In this document: piece after piece, positions 1 through 6,991 of the stretch | How positions within the stretch are numbered: the stretch's first letter is position 1 | Layout of the letters: every line of letters begins with the position of its first letter | Source of the DNA: Candidatus Saccharimonadota bacterium | GTDB lineage: Bacteria > Patescibacteriota > Saccharimonadia > Saccharimonadales > Saccharimonadaceae | Assembly: GCA_009777315.1 (NCBI GenBank) | Contig: WRMD01000005.1 | Location: 1 to 57,551, forward strand | Length of the DNA stretch: 57,551 nucleotides | Direction: 5' to 3' | Made by a program: the position numbers and the translations under genes | The notes under the pieces: model-generated | Database searches by the model: none | The model's input: only the letters and a program-made list of their open reading frames with translations | Told to the model about the DNA's origin: nothing

Positions 1-68
1 AGAAGAATGATTCCTATTAAGGAAGCTCCTGTAGGTGAGGCGAACGCTGCTAGATGCAAGACAAAACC

Positions 69-98
69 TTGACAACCACCACCCCCGACTGCTATAAT
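69..98 (+). promoter_or_regulatory. Strong sigma70-type promoter
   Basis: TTGACA at 69-74 and TATAAT at 93-98 with an 18-nt spacer, both consensus. Transcription should start near 105. No plausible gene follows: a terminator begins only about 7 nt after the predicted start, so the promoter seems to drive a very short RNA. Confidence 0.75.
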
Positions 99-104
99 GA
101 AACC

Positions 105-149
105 AAGAAATCCCGCGGCGTCAAAGAGCGCCCCCTTGCGGGGTTTTTT
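105..149 (+). ncRNA. Tiny promoter-to-terminator transcript (about 45 nt)
   Basis: From the predicted start near 105 the RNA is about 7 nt of leader, then a stem (CCCGC 112-116 with GCGGG 138-142, and GGCG 117-120 with CGCC 129-132), then six T at 144-149. This is a complete intrinsic terminator. The unit holds no ORF. It could be a regulatory RNA, a decoy, or an attenuated leader whose gene has been lost. Existence of the RNA is inferred from the signals only. Confidence 0.45.
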
Positions 150-585
150 AATTCTCCGGAAATACCGACATGAAGGTATGCCAACCACTCTGGACATTAT
201 ACTTAACTTGCACGGCATACTTCTCTCCATCACTCGTTATACCGTGAAACCTATGCAATATCTCATTCTTATCGGCTGGGTTTTGTTTACTACTCGGAGC
301 GCACGTGGTATTACGCAAAAGCTCAATTGCATGGTTGTAAAACCTTAGCCTACGCTTTCGGTCGGTTATGTGTTTCTGAGCCAGGTGCTCCCAGAACGGT
401 TTAATAAAAATCTTCGACTTTTTGAAGTATTTGCTCCGAATATACGGTTGCCGCTTAGACAAACGGGCAATCTGATTGTGGGCTTTACGTGCCACACGCT
501 CAATCTCACGATAATTATCCCCCGTAATTCTCGCAGCACTGGTTTTGTATCTATTGACCTCTGCCATAAGGGCCATTATATGCAT
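148..585 (-). CDS. Small basic protein, possible RelE/barnase-like nuclease
   Basis: About 145 residues. I do not recognise it with certainty. The first two thirds are lysine/arginine-rich and helical (GDNYREIERVARKAHNQI, then KKSKIFIKPFWEHLAQ). The C-terminal 40 residues form a compact pattern (HRFHGITSDGEKYAVQVKY, then a segment ending FMSVFPEN) resembling the strands of phage-type barnase/EndoU/RelE-like toxin nucleases. That link is an inference. The frame opens at a TTG at 603; the ATG at 585 is preferred, but no clear Shine-Dalgarno decides it. No antitoxin gene adjoins it. Its stop lies inside the T-run of the plus-strand terminator, so the two transcription units converge. Confidence 0.5.
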   Translation of the reverse strand: MHIMALMAEVNRYKTSAARITGDNYREIERVARKAHNQIARLSKRQPYIRSKYFKKSKIFIKPFWEHLAQKHITDRKRRLRFYNHAIELLRNTTCAPSSKQNPADKNEILHRFHGITSDGEKYAVQVKYNVQSGWHTFMSVFPEN

Positions 586-740
586 AGAGCATTGCAGCTG
601 CAAGCATAACCCTTGTAATTTTTCACCTCTGTTGTCTCAGATGAGAAAAAGTGAAAAAAGATTTTTTCGTTAACATGGGTGGGTGACCTAGAAAAAGGGT
701 CAAAATGGGTGGATTTAACGGAGGTCGAGGTAAGATGTGG

Positions 741-754
741 TATAATAGCGTGAT
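741..754 (+). promoter_or_regulatory. Leaderless promoter of topA
   Basis: TATAAT at 741-746 follows TGTGG, giving extended -10 character. The ATG of topA is 8 nt downstream, so transcription should start at or one or two bases before the start codon. There is no ribosome binding site. Confidence 0.65.
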
Positions 755-3088
755 ATGAAATTAGTTATCGTAGAGAGCCCGGCGAAGGCGAAGACCATTG
801 AGAAGTATTTGGGCAAGGAATATAAGGTGATGAGCAGCGTTGGGCATATTCGACAGATCGCGAAGGGGAACGCGGCGGTGGATGTGAATAAGGACTTTAA
901 GGTGACGTATGAGATTGAGCCGAGCAAGGCGAAGCTGGTGGGGGAGCTCCGGGCGGCGGTGGCGAAGGCGTCGGAAGTGCTGCTAGCGACGGATGAAGAC
1001 CGCGAGGGAGAGGCGATTTCGTGGCATTTGACAGAGGTGCTGGGGTTGCCAAAGAATACGAAGCGGATAACTTTTAATGAGATTACGAAGACGGCGATTG
1101 AGCGGGCGTTAAAGAATCCGCGAAAAGTGGATATGGCGATGGTTTCGAGTCAGCAGACGCGGCAGACGCTGGATAGGTTGGTGGGGTTTGAGCTTAGCCC
1201 AGTGGTGTGGAAGAAGGTGCCGGGGGGGAAGAGCGCGGGGCGGGTGCAGAGTCCGGCGGTGCGGCTGGTGGTGGAGCGAGAGCGGGAGATTGAGGCGTTT
1301 AGTGAGAAATCGGTGTTTAAGGTGCGGGGGGAGTTTACGAAGGGTCGCAGTAAAGATGTGATAAAGGCGGACCTGAAAGAGGCGCTAGAAACAGAGGCGG
1401 AAGCGGAGAAATTGCTGGAGAAATTGGTCGGAGTGGATTGGGCTGTGGAGGCGGTGGAGCAGAATCCGGGGGTGCGGAAGCCGGCGCCGCCGTTTACGAC
1501 GGCGAGTTTGCAGATTGAGGCGAATGCGAAGCTGGGGTTTAGTGCGCGGACGACGATGAGTGCGGCGCAGGGGCTGTATCAGGCGGGGCATATTTCGTAT
1601 CACAGGACGGATTCGTTGAACTTGTCGGGGCAGTTTTTGGCAGCGGCGGCGGGTTGGGTTGAGGATAAGTATGGGAAAGATTATGTACGGGTGCGGAAGT
1701 TTAGTACGAAAGCGGCGGGGGCGCAAGAGGCGCACGAGGCAGTGCGACCGACGCAGGTGGGGCGTGAAGTGGCGGGGAAGAATGACTATGAAAAGCGGCT
1801 GTATGGGTTGATTTGGCGAAGGGCGGTGGCGTCGCAGATGGCCGAGGCGAAGCTGGAGAAGACAGTGGTCAAGGTTGTGGCGTCGAATAAGACGGCGGTT
1901 TTGGAGGCGACTGGTGAAGTGATAACGTTTCCGGGGTTTATGGAAGTGTATGGGCGGCCGAAAGAGTCGGAATTGCCGGTGCTGGCGGTGGGGGACGCGC
2001 TAGATGCGCAATCGATTGTGGCGCGGCAGAGCTTTATGCGACCGCCGTCGCGCTATACTGAAGGGAGTCTAGTGAAGAAGTTGGAGGAGCTAGCGATTGG
2101 GCGGCCGAGTACGTATGCGACGATTATGTCGACGATTCAGGAGCGCGAGTATGTGAAGCGGGGGACGGGTGAAGGGGTCGAGCGAGCGGTGATTGAGCTC
2201 CGGCTAGATGGCAAGAAGGTTGGTCGTGAAATTGTGACGGAGAAGACGGGGAGCGACAATGGGAAGCTGGTGCCGAATGTGATCGGGGAGATTTTGACGG
2301 ATTTCTTGACGAAATACTTTGATATGGTGGTGGATTATGGGTTTACGGCGAAGATTGAGGAAGATTTGGACAAGATTGCCGAGAAGGAGACGGATCGGCT
2401 GACGGTGTTGAATGATTTTTATAAGCCGTTTCATGAGTTGGTGGTGGAGGTGGACGAGAAGGCGGAGCGGATGAATAATGCGACGCTGCTGGGGACGGAT
2501 CCGAAGTCGGGGTTGCCGATTTATGGTAAGGTGGGGCGAAATGGGGAGTTTTTGCAGCTGGGTGAGACGGTGAAGGGGGGCGAGAAGCCGCGATTTATTC
2601 CGTTGCCGGAGGGGAAGACGCTGAAGACGGTGACTCTAGAGGATGCGTTGAAACAGGTGGCTTTGCCGGCGTTGCCGCGGCTGCTAGGTGAGGCGAAGGA
2701 TGGCAAGGAGATTTGGGCAGCGAAGGGGCCGTTTGGGCCGTTTCTGAAGGTGGGCGATACGAATGTGAGTATGAAAGAGGATCCGTTTAAGGTGACGCTG
2801 GCGAAAGCGCAGGAGCTGTATCAGGCGAAACTGGATTCGATTATTGCTGACTGGGGTGAGATTAAGATTATTAATGGTGCGTACGGGCCATATGTGAAGG
2901 GGCCGGGGAAGTTTAATACGGCGCGAGTGCCGAAAGAGACGGATCCGAAGACGTTGACTGAGGCGGATGCGAAGAAATTGCTGGATGAGAAGCCGGCGCG
3001 CGGTGGTGGGGGCTGGCGGGGGCGTAAGGCAGCGACGGGTAAGGCTAAGGTCGCCAAAGGTAGCAGTCGAGGTCGACGTAAAGGTTGA
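755..3088 (+). CDS. topA: DNA topoisomerase I
   Basis: Type IA topoisomerase of 777 residues that relaxes negative supercoils. It begins directly with the TOPRIM domain (VIVESPAKAKT, residues 4-14) and carries the metal site TDEDREG at 79-85. The active-site tyrosine is Tyr282 in SYHRTDS, where YxRTDS is typical, after the PFTTASLQ segment near 246. The C-terminal part lacks the tetracysteine zinc fingers of E. coli TopA. It has instead the glycine/aromatic repeats of the zinc-free type (GPFGPFLKVGD, GAYGPYVKGPG) and a lysine/arginine/glycine-rich tail. Start at 755 because the -10 box at 741-746 makes the mRNA leaderless. Its last 44 bp overlap the convergent alkyltransferase gene. Confidence 0.97.
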   Translation: MKLVIVESPAKAKTIEKYLGKEYKVMSSVGHIRQIAKGNAAVDVNKDFKVTYEIEPSKAKLVGELRAAVAKASEVLLATDEDREGEAISWHLTEVLGLPKNTKRITFNEITKTAIERALKNPRKVDMAMVSSQQTRQTLDRLVGFELSPVVWKKVPGGKSAGRVQSPAVRLVVEREREIEAFSEKSVFKVRGEFTKGRSKDVIKADLKEALETEAEAEKLLEKLVGVDWAVEAVEQNPGVRKPAPPFTTASLQIEANAKLGFSARTTMSAAQGLYQAGHISYHRTDSLNLSGQFLAAAAGWVEDKYGKDYVRVRKFSTKAAGAQEAHEAVRPTQVGREVAGKNDYEKRLYGLIWRRAVASQMAEAKLEKTVVKVVASNKTAVLEATGEVITFPGFMEVYGRPKESELPVLAVGDALDAQSIVARQSFMRPPSRYTEGSLVKKLEELAIGRPSTYATIMSTIQEREYVKRGTGEGVERAVIELRLDGKKVGREIVTEKTGSDNGKLVPNVIGEILTDFLTKYFDMVVDYGFTAKIEEDLDKIAEKETDRLTVLNDFYKPFHELVVEVDEKAERMNNATLLGTDPKSGLPIYGKVGRNGEFLQLGETVKGGEKPRFIPLPEGKTLKTVTLEDALKQVALPALPRLLGEAKDGKEIWAAKGPFGPFLKVGDTNVSMKEDPFKVTLAKAQELYQAKLDSIIADWGEIKIINGAYGPYVKGPGKFNTARVPKETDPKTLTEADAKKLLDEKPARGGGGWRGRKAATGKAKVAKGSSRGRRKG

Positions 3089-3392
3089 CGACTTCGACGC
3101 CTTCGGCAATGAGGCGGGCGGCTTGTTCTTCGGGGCCATCAAAAGCGAAGTTGGGCGCGAGGCGGCCTGCGCGGTTGACGACTCGATGGCAGGGGGTGGT
3201 TTCGGGGTTGGGGTTGCGATGAAGGGCGCCGCCGACGGCGCGTGAGGCTTTGGGACGACCGATTAGGAAAGCGATTTGGCCGTAGGTTGCGACTTTGCCC
3301 CTGGGGATGAGGGCGCAGACGATGTAGACAGCTTCGCTTAAGGGGAGTTTTTGTAGTTCGGTTGGGGCGGGCAAGGTATTTGGTGGGGTCAC
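3045..3392 (-). CDS. Methylated-DNA--protein cysteine methyltransferase-like protein
   Basis: 115 residues covering only the DNA-binding and active-site domain of the O6-alkylguanine-DNA alkyltransferase family, which removes alkyl groups from guanine by transferring them to a cysteine. PCHRV with Cys68 is present, so it could be a true alkyltransferase rather than the alkyltransferase-like type in which this Cys is Trp. The helix-turn-helix region RGKVATYGQIAFLIG and the arginine finger region ASRAVGGAL are clear. Start GTG at 3392 with AGGAG six bases upstream, 12 bp after the lysS stop, so it is probably co-transcribed with lysS. The 3' end overlaps topA tail to tail, and the last residues (VDLDCYLWRP) are constrained by that overlap. 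Confidence 0.9.
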   Translation of the reverse strand: MTPPNTLPAPTELQKLPLSEAVYIVCALIPRGKVATYGQIAFLIGRPKASRAVGGALHRNPNPETTPCHRVVNRAGRLAPNFAFDGPEEQAARLIAEGVEVVNLYVDLDCYLWRP

Positions 3393-3404
3393 TGCTAGCT
3401 CCTA

Positions 3405-4880
3405 TTAACCCCGGCGCATCGGTGGGAAGGGGACGCCTTCGCGGGCGGTGACGCCTTCGAGGAGCCAGAAGTTGCGCTCGGAGTTGCCCCAGCCGCAGGT
3501 CGGTGGCATGCCGTATTCGAGCATCTCTACGTAGTCCATATCGAGCATTTGGGCTTCGTCGTCGCCGGCGTCGCGCATGTTTTGCTGTTCTTGCATGCGG
3601 TTTAATTGGTCGAGCGGGTCGTTGAGCTCGGAGTAGCCGTTGCCCATTTCGGTGCCGAAGATGATGGGGTGGAAGCGTTCGGTGACGCGGGGGTCGGCTT
3701 GGTGTTGCTTGGCGAGGGGGGAGATTTCGAGTGGTTCGTGGACGAGCCAGAAGGGGCCGGCGGAGTCTCTCCTGATGATTTTCCAGGCGTAATCGAGGAG
3801 GCGGGAAGTGGAGGCTCCGTCGTCGAAGGTGACTTTGTGCTGGCGGAGGATAGATTTTAGTTGGTCGAGGTCGGGGTTGAAGACATCGATGTCGAAGCGG
3901 TCTTTCATGATGTCAGGGTAGGCTATAACTGGCCATTCGCAATCGAGGTCGGCGGTCATATCCCCGTGGGTAAACTGAAGGGTGCCCCAGGTTTCCTTAG
4001 CGACGTGCTTGATCATGGCTTCGTAAAGCTCCATACCGTCCCGGTAATCTTGGTAGGCGGCGTAGGATTCCATGGCGATGTGCTCGGGGAGGTGTTCTTC
4101 GGATAGGCCTTCGTTGCGGAAGCGGGGGCCGATGTCGTAGACGCGTTCGAAGCCGGCGCCGATGAGGCGTTTTAAGGGGAGTTCGTGAGAGATGCGGAGG
4201 TAGAAATCTTGTTGGAGGGCGTCCATATGGGTCTTGAAAGGGTTGGCGTCGGCGCCACCGGTGGTGTGCTCGAGGACGGGGGTGTTGATCTCGACGAAGC
4301 CGCGGCTGTTTAGGAAGTCGCGGGTGGCCTGCCAGAACTTGCTACGGCGGAGGAAGCGCTCTCTGACCTCTGGGTTGACGTTCATGTCGACGTAACGGCG
4401 GCGAAGGCGTTCTTCTTTGCTCTCGAGCTTTTCGGGGAGGGGGCGGAGGGATTTGGTGAGGAGGCGGAGGCTTTGGACGAAGATGGAGATTTCGCCGGTT
4501 TGGCTTTTGCCGAGGTCGCCGGTGGCTTCAATGAAGTCGCCGACATCTAGGAGTTTGATGTTTTCTAGGCCGAGGTTGTGTTCGGCGTCGAAGGGGTCAA
4601 GCTGGCCGGTTTTGAGGAAGAGTTGGATTTTGCCAGTGGCGTCTTCTAGGGTGATGAAGATGAGCTTGCCGAAGCTGCGGATGCCGGTGATGCGGCCGAC
4701 GACATTGACGCTGGCGCCGTTTCGTCCTGCCTCGATGTCTTGCATGATTTCGTCAAAGTCGCTGACCAACTCGCCAACCTCTACTGTGCGGTGGGATTTG
4801 GCTGGGTATGGGTCGATGTTTAGCTCGCGGAGCTTTTCTAGCTTTTTTAATCGTTCCTTACGATAATCCTCGATAGTCAT
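3405..4880 (-). CDS. lysS: Lysine--tRNA ligase (class II)
   Basis: Class II LysRS of 491 residues. The N-terminal OB-fold anticodon-binding domain (about 55-150; VVGRITGIRSFGKLIFITL) is followed by the class II catalytic core with motif 1 (near RRSKFWQATRDFLNSRGFVEINTP, interrupted here by context), motif 2 (RFRNEGLSEEHLPEH) and an altered motif 3 close to the C terminus. Motif 3 reads GWGNSER where bacterial LysRS usually has GLGIGIDR; the class-defining Arg is kept. The promoter is leaderless: TATAAT on the minus strand at 4886-4891, preceded by TGC, ends 5 nt before the ATG. The alkyltransferase gene follows 12 bp after the stop. Confidence 0.96.
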   Translation of the reverse strand: MTIEDYRKERLKKLEKLRELNIDPYPAKSHRTVEVGELVSDFDEIMQDIEAGRNGASVNVVGRITGIRSFGKLIFITLEDATGKIQLFLKTGQLDPFDAEHNLGLENIKLLDVGDFIEATGDLGKSQTGEISIFVQSLRLLTKSLRPLPEKLESKEERLRRRYVDMNVNPEVRERFLRRSKFWQATRDFLNSRGFVEINTPVLEHTTGGADANPFKTHMDALQQDFYLRISHELPLKRLIGAGFERVYDIGPRFRNEGLSEEHLPEHIAMESYAAYQDYRDGMELYEAMIKHVAKETWGTLQFTHGDMTADLDCEWPVIAYPDIMKDRFDIDVFNPDLDQLKSILRQHKVTFDDGASTSRLLDYAWKIIRRDSAGPFWLVHEPLEISPLAKQHQADPRVTERFHPIIFGTEMGNGYSELNDPLDQLNRMQEQQNMRDAGDDEAQMLDMDYVEMLEYGMPPTCGWGNSERNFWLLEGVTAREGVPFPPMRRG

Positions 4881-4885
4881 GATAT

Positions 4886-4891
4886 ATTATA
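4886..4891 (-). promoter_or_regulatory. Leaderless -10 box of lysS
   Basis: Minus-strand TGCTATAAT, an extended -10, 5 nt before the ATG of lysS at 4880. No -35 match is obvious and there is no Shine-Dalgarno, so the transcript should begin at the start codon. Confidence 0.6.
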
Positions 4892-5032
4892 GCATGATCT
4901 TCCTCTCCTAACCGCAACTTAATTCGCTAGGCTAAGATAATAGACAAAGCTTTAAAACCAGCTGCCGAAGCTCTAGCGAAAGCCTCGTCAGGTACGGAAT
5001 TCCTCTGCAAACAGAATAATCATACATCCTAG

Positions 5033-5155
5033 AGTCGCACATGCAAGGGTAGATCTTCTCCTCAAGGCAATCGCAAGGGAGAGGACTCCCTCTTGCTCCT
5101 GCGGAGCAATTCACCTTCCAGCCTTCCGGAGAAGACTACCCTTGTATGTGCGACT
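5033..5155. repeat. Long inverted repeat with structured loop
   Basis: Arms 5033-5061 and 5128-5155 are reverse complements over 28 positions, apart from one G.T wobble and one single-base bulge (A at 5053). The 66-nt loop contains further hairpins: GGGAG 5077-5081 with CTCCC 5086-5090, and GCTCC 5095-5099 with GGAGC 5103-5107. It lies 17 bp beyond the conserved 3' flank of silent cassette 1. No protein or known RNA family is recognised. It may be a decayed small mobile element, a structured RNA, or part of the cassette system. The rest of 4892-5171 shows no gene. Confidence 0.7.
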
Positions 5156-5182
5156 AGTAAATATCATGATCCTCCCCACCCC

Positions 5183-5374
5183 CTACGGGTAGACACAGCG
5201 GAGGGGAATGCCATAGGGTTTGCCAATCGCGTCGGTAGATACGTGGCTATCAACTAGGCGGAGACGGGCGGCGCTTGTATTCAACACGAGGCTAGACAGC
5301 CACCAGTGCGCACTACCCCCGCCCCAGACCAAGCCTCCCCCCGGGCTGAGGCCTTCCGCCCCGACAGTGGCGAA
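5183..5374 (-). pseudogene. Silent FISUMP-like C-terminal cassette 1
   Basis: Open frame of 63 codons plus TAG with no promoter, start codon or ribosome binding site. It begins FATVGAEGLSPGGG, has an aromatic core SAHWWLSSLVLN, and ends GIPLRCVYP. The last six codons and the G-rich flank beyond the stop (to 5172) match the other four cassettes, as do the twelve bases coding FATV; the middle does not. The pattern (WW/YW followed by Ser/Ala, variable strands, then G-x-x-LRCV at the end) resembles the second half of the Fibrobacter succinogenes major paralogous (FISUMP) domain of surface proteins, by recognition rather than search. Upstream codons (DIYLHCSS) stay open but are not shared with most copies. 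Confidence 0.8.
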
Positions 5375-5474
5375 GGAGGAACAGTGTAAATAAATATCTT
5401 CGAGGTTAAAAAGAAAGCCTTGTAATCATATCATTATTTGCATATCATATTACTATATGAAGCAAGGAGTTTTA

Positions 5475-5753
5475 ATGGGGGCAACAACAATCAGGCCGAG
5501 TGCCGATCTTAGAAATAACTATAACGAAATTTCTCGTATCTGTAATGAGCATAACGAGCCGGTATTCATCACCAAGAATGGACACGGCGATCTTGCGGTG
5601 ATGAGCATAGATTTATACAACCGCCTCGCCGGGCGGCATGATTTGTACCGGTTGATCGACGAGGGCCTATCTGACCTGGAAAATGGCCGTTCGCAGCCGT
5701 TCGATGAGGTTGTCGGTGACCTGCGGCAGAGGATAAAAAACAATGACCTATAA
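5475..5753 (+). CDS. Phd/YefM-family antitoxin
   Basis: 92 residues of the Phd/YefM type II antitoxin family, which binds DNA through its N-terminal half and neutralises a RelE/ParE toxin with its C-terminal tail. Typical features are the N-terminal IRPSADLRNNYNEISRIC segment, the central EPVFITKNGHGDLAVMS strands, and a charged helical tail. The frame opens at 5457, but AAGGAG at 5464-5469 sits 5 nt before the ATG at 5475, which sets the start. It overlaps the toxin gene by 11 bp, the usual coupled arrangement. It lies between two silent cassettes, suggesting an accessory island. Confidence 0.88.
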   Translation: MGATTIRPSADLRNNYNEISRICNEHNEPVFITKNGHGDLAVMSIDLYNRLAGRHDLYRLIDEGLSDLENGRSQPFDEVVGDLRQRIKNNDL

Positions 5754-6054
5754 GCTAATAATCGCAAAAGCAGCCAAGCTGGATTTGACCGATATAAGCG
5801 CATACATTACTCGTGAGCTACACGCACTGCAGGCCGCTCTCGATCTGCTTGATGAATTGGAGCGGCAGATGTCTTTGCTTAAGGAGATGCCAAAAAAGTT
5901 CGCGTTGGTGCCGGACGAACGGCTGGCGCTATGTGGCATACGAAAAGTCTCCGTGAAGAATTATATTGTGTTTTATACCGTGGACGACCAGGCGAAAACG
6001 GTGAATGTGGTCAGAATCCTCTACGGTCGGCGTGATTGGGCACATTTACTATAG
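5743..6054 (+). CDS. RelE/ParE-family toxin
   Basis: 103 residues of the RelE/ParE superfamily: YKLIIAKAAKLDLTDISAYI at the N terminus, a two-helix hairpin, then the beta core KFALVPDERLALCGIRKVSVKNYIV-type strands ending VRILYGRRDWAHLL. Family members act as ribosome-dependent mRNases (RelE) or gyrase poisons (ParE). The YGRRDW ending is common in the RelE/ParE group, but I cannot assign the target. It overlaps the antitoxin gene by 11 bp and shares its promoter. The stop codon falls at the edge of hairpin B of a two-hairpin repeat (6054-6131), which may also serve as the 3' end of the transcript. Confidence 0.88.
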   Translation: MTYKLIIAKAAKLDLTDISAYITRELHALQAALDLLDELERQMSLLKEMPKKFALVPDERLALCGIRKVSVKNYIVFYTVDDQAKTVNVVRILYGRRDWAHLL

Positions 6055-6166
6055 AGACACCTAGCGGTTTCTCTTCCTCTTCCCTTTTAGGTAAAGTCAA
6101 AAAGGCAGGAGTAAATCCTGACCTTTTTGACGAACTATTACCCGATGAGGTGGTGGCTTGGAACAT
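6011..6166 (-). CDS. Possible 51-residue small protein antisense to the toxin 3' end
   Basis: A minus-strand ORF of 51 residues (MFQATTSSGNSSSKRSG at the start, then a glutamate-rich PKREEEEK segment) begins 11 nt after the predicted start of a consensus promoter at 6184-6212. It has a weak AGAGAG before its ATG. It reads through both hairpins of repeat copy 1 and overlaps the last 44 bp of the toxin gene. It may be a real small protein, or the promoter may simply produce an antisense or structured RNA. No homology is recognised. Confidence 0.25.
   Translation of the reverse strand: MFQATTSSGNSSSKRSGFTPAFLTLPKREEEEKPLGVSIVNVPNHADRRGF
6054..6131 (-). repeat. Two-hairpin repeat, copy 1
   Basis: Read on the minus strand: hairpin A (6096-6131; stem GTCAAAAAGG with CCTTTTTGAC, one unpaired base, inner stem CAGGA/TCCTG, loop TTTAC), a purine-rich linker, then hairpin B (6054-6073; GAGA.ACC with GGT.TCTC). 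Same order, bulge and loop position as four other copies, with different bases in the stems. Strand is given in the sense in which copies lead ftsH and rplL. Confidence 0.65.
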
Positions 6167-6183
6167 AATTCTCTCTATTGTAG

Positions 6184-6212
6184 AGTATAGCACGCTCGAC
6201 GTCAAAAGTCAA
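6184..6212 (-). promoter_or_regulatory. Minus-strand consensus promoter toward the toxin 3' end
   Basis: TTGACT (6207-6212) and TATACT (6184-6189), spacer 17, with CGTGC before the -10. Predicted start near 6177, leading into repeat copy 1 and antisense to the toxin gene. Its natural product is unclear. Confidence 0.6.
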
Positions 6213-6234
6213 GAAGTTATGCTTATTTGTTTCC

Positions 6235-6438
6235 TTCGCCACTGTCGGGATGGGCTATCTCCGCTCTCCTGTCGGTCTGATCGTTCCGTCCACGGAAGCA
6301 CTTTGGTATGTTGCGTCCTTAGCTGCGGAGGTAAGCGGGACTATTGTATATCTTAACAGCACTTCCATTTTTCCAGGATCAACTAGCAGCGCCAATGGCA
6401 AGTTCCGTGGACATTCCCTCCGCTGTGTCTACCCGTAG
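6235..6438 (+). pseudogene. Silent FISUMP-like C-terminal cassette 2
   Basis: 67 codons plus TAG: FATVGMGYLR at the start, core EALWYVASLAAE, end GHSLRCVYP. No own promoter. The codons just upstream (CLFVS before FATV) are the same as in cassette 3, so this pair shares a longer 5' flank. The 3' flank is especially G-rich: from 6438 it reads G5-T-G4-A-G3-CTA-G3, four G-runs that fit an intramolecular G-quadruplex. It ends directly against the stop codon of the convergent greA at 6458. Confidence 0.8.
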
Positions 6439-6457
6439 GGGGTGGGGAGGGCTAGGG

Positions 6458-6901
6458 CTATTTGATTTCGAGGATCTTGTATTTGACCTTGCCTTTGGGG
6501 GCGGAGAATTCGACTTCGTCGCCGGATTTGTGGTGGAGGAGGGCCTTGCCGAGCGGCGATTCAGGGGAGATCTTGCCGGAAAGCGGGTCAGACTCGACTT
6601 CATCGACGATCAAGAAGGTGCTTTTCTTGTTTCGGGAGGAGACGACAACGGTGGCGCCCAGCTCGACTTTGGATTTGCTGCCTTCTTTGATGATGGCGGA
6701 GGTGCGAAGAAGTTCCTCGATCTCGGAGATGCGGTTTTCGACGATAGACTGGTCTTGTTTGGCGTCGGTGTATTCTTGGTTCTCACTGAGGTCGCCGAAG
6801 TCGCGGGCGGTGGCGATGGCCGCCGCCAGCTCTGGTCGGCGGGCGATTAATTTCTTGCGTTCTTGTTCTAACTCTTCTTTTTTGGCCTTCGTAATCTGCA
6901 T
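6458..6901 (-). CDS. greA: Transcription elongation factor GreA (copy 1)
   Basis: 147 residues. GreA inserts its N-terminal coiled coil into the secondary channel of RNA polymerase and stimulates cleavage of backtracked RNA. The coiled coil (1-75) carries the acidic tip segment DFGDLSENQEYTDAK. The C-terminal FKBP-like domain ends ISPESPLGKALL... and VEFSAPKGKVKYKILEIK. GGAGGAGTGAC directly before ATG 6901 is a strong ribosome binding site. A hairpin (6957-6973) separates it from proS upstream. A second, more A+T-rich greA lies at 39785; the proteins share the same length and most motifs. Its stop abuts cassette 2. Confidence 0.95.
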   Translation of the reverse strand: MQITKAKKEELEQERKKLIARRPELAAAIATARDFGDLSENQEYTDAKQDQSIVENRISEIEELLRTSAIIKEGSKSKVELGATVVVSSRNKKSTFLIVDEVESDPLSGKISPESPLGKALLHHKSGDEVEFSAPKGKVKYKILEIK

Positions 6902-6991
6902 GTCACTCCTCCATATTTAAAAACCACTAGGTCGTCCAAGCTTTTGAACATCCTAAGCCCGCCCCGTCGGGGCGTTTGGTATAAAATCCTC

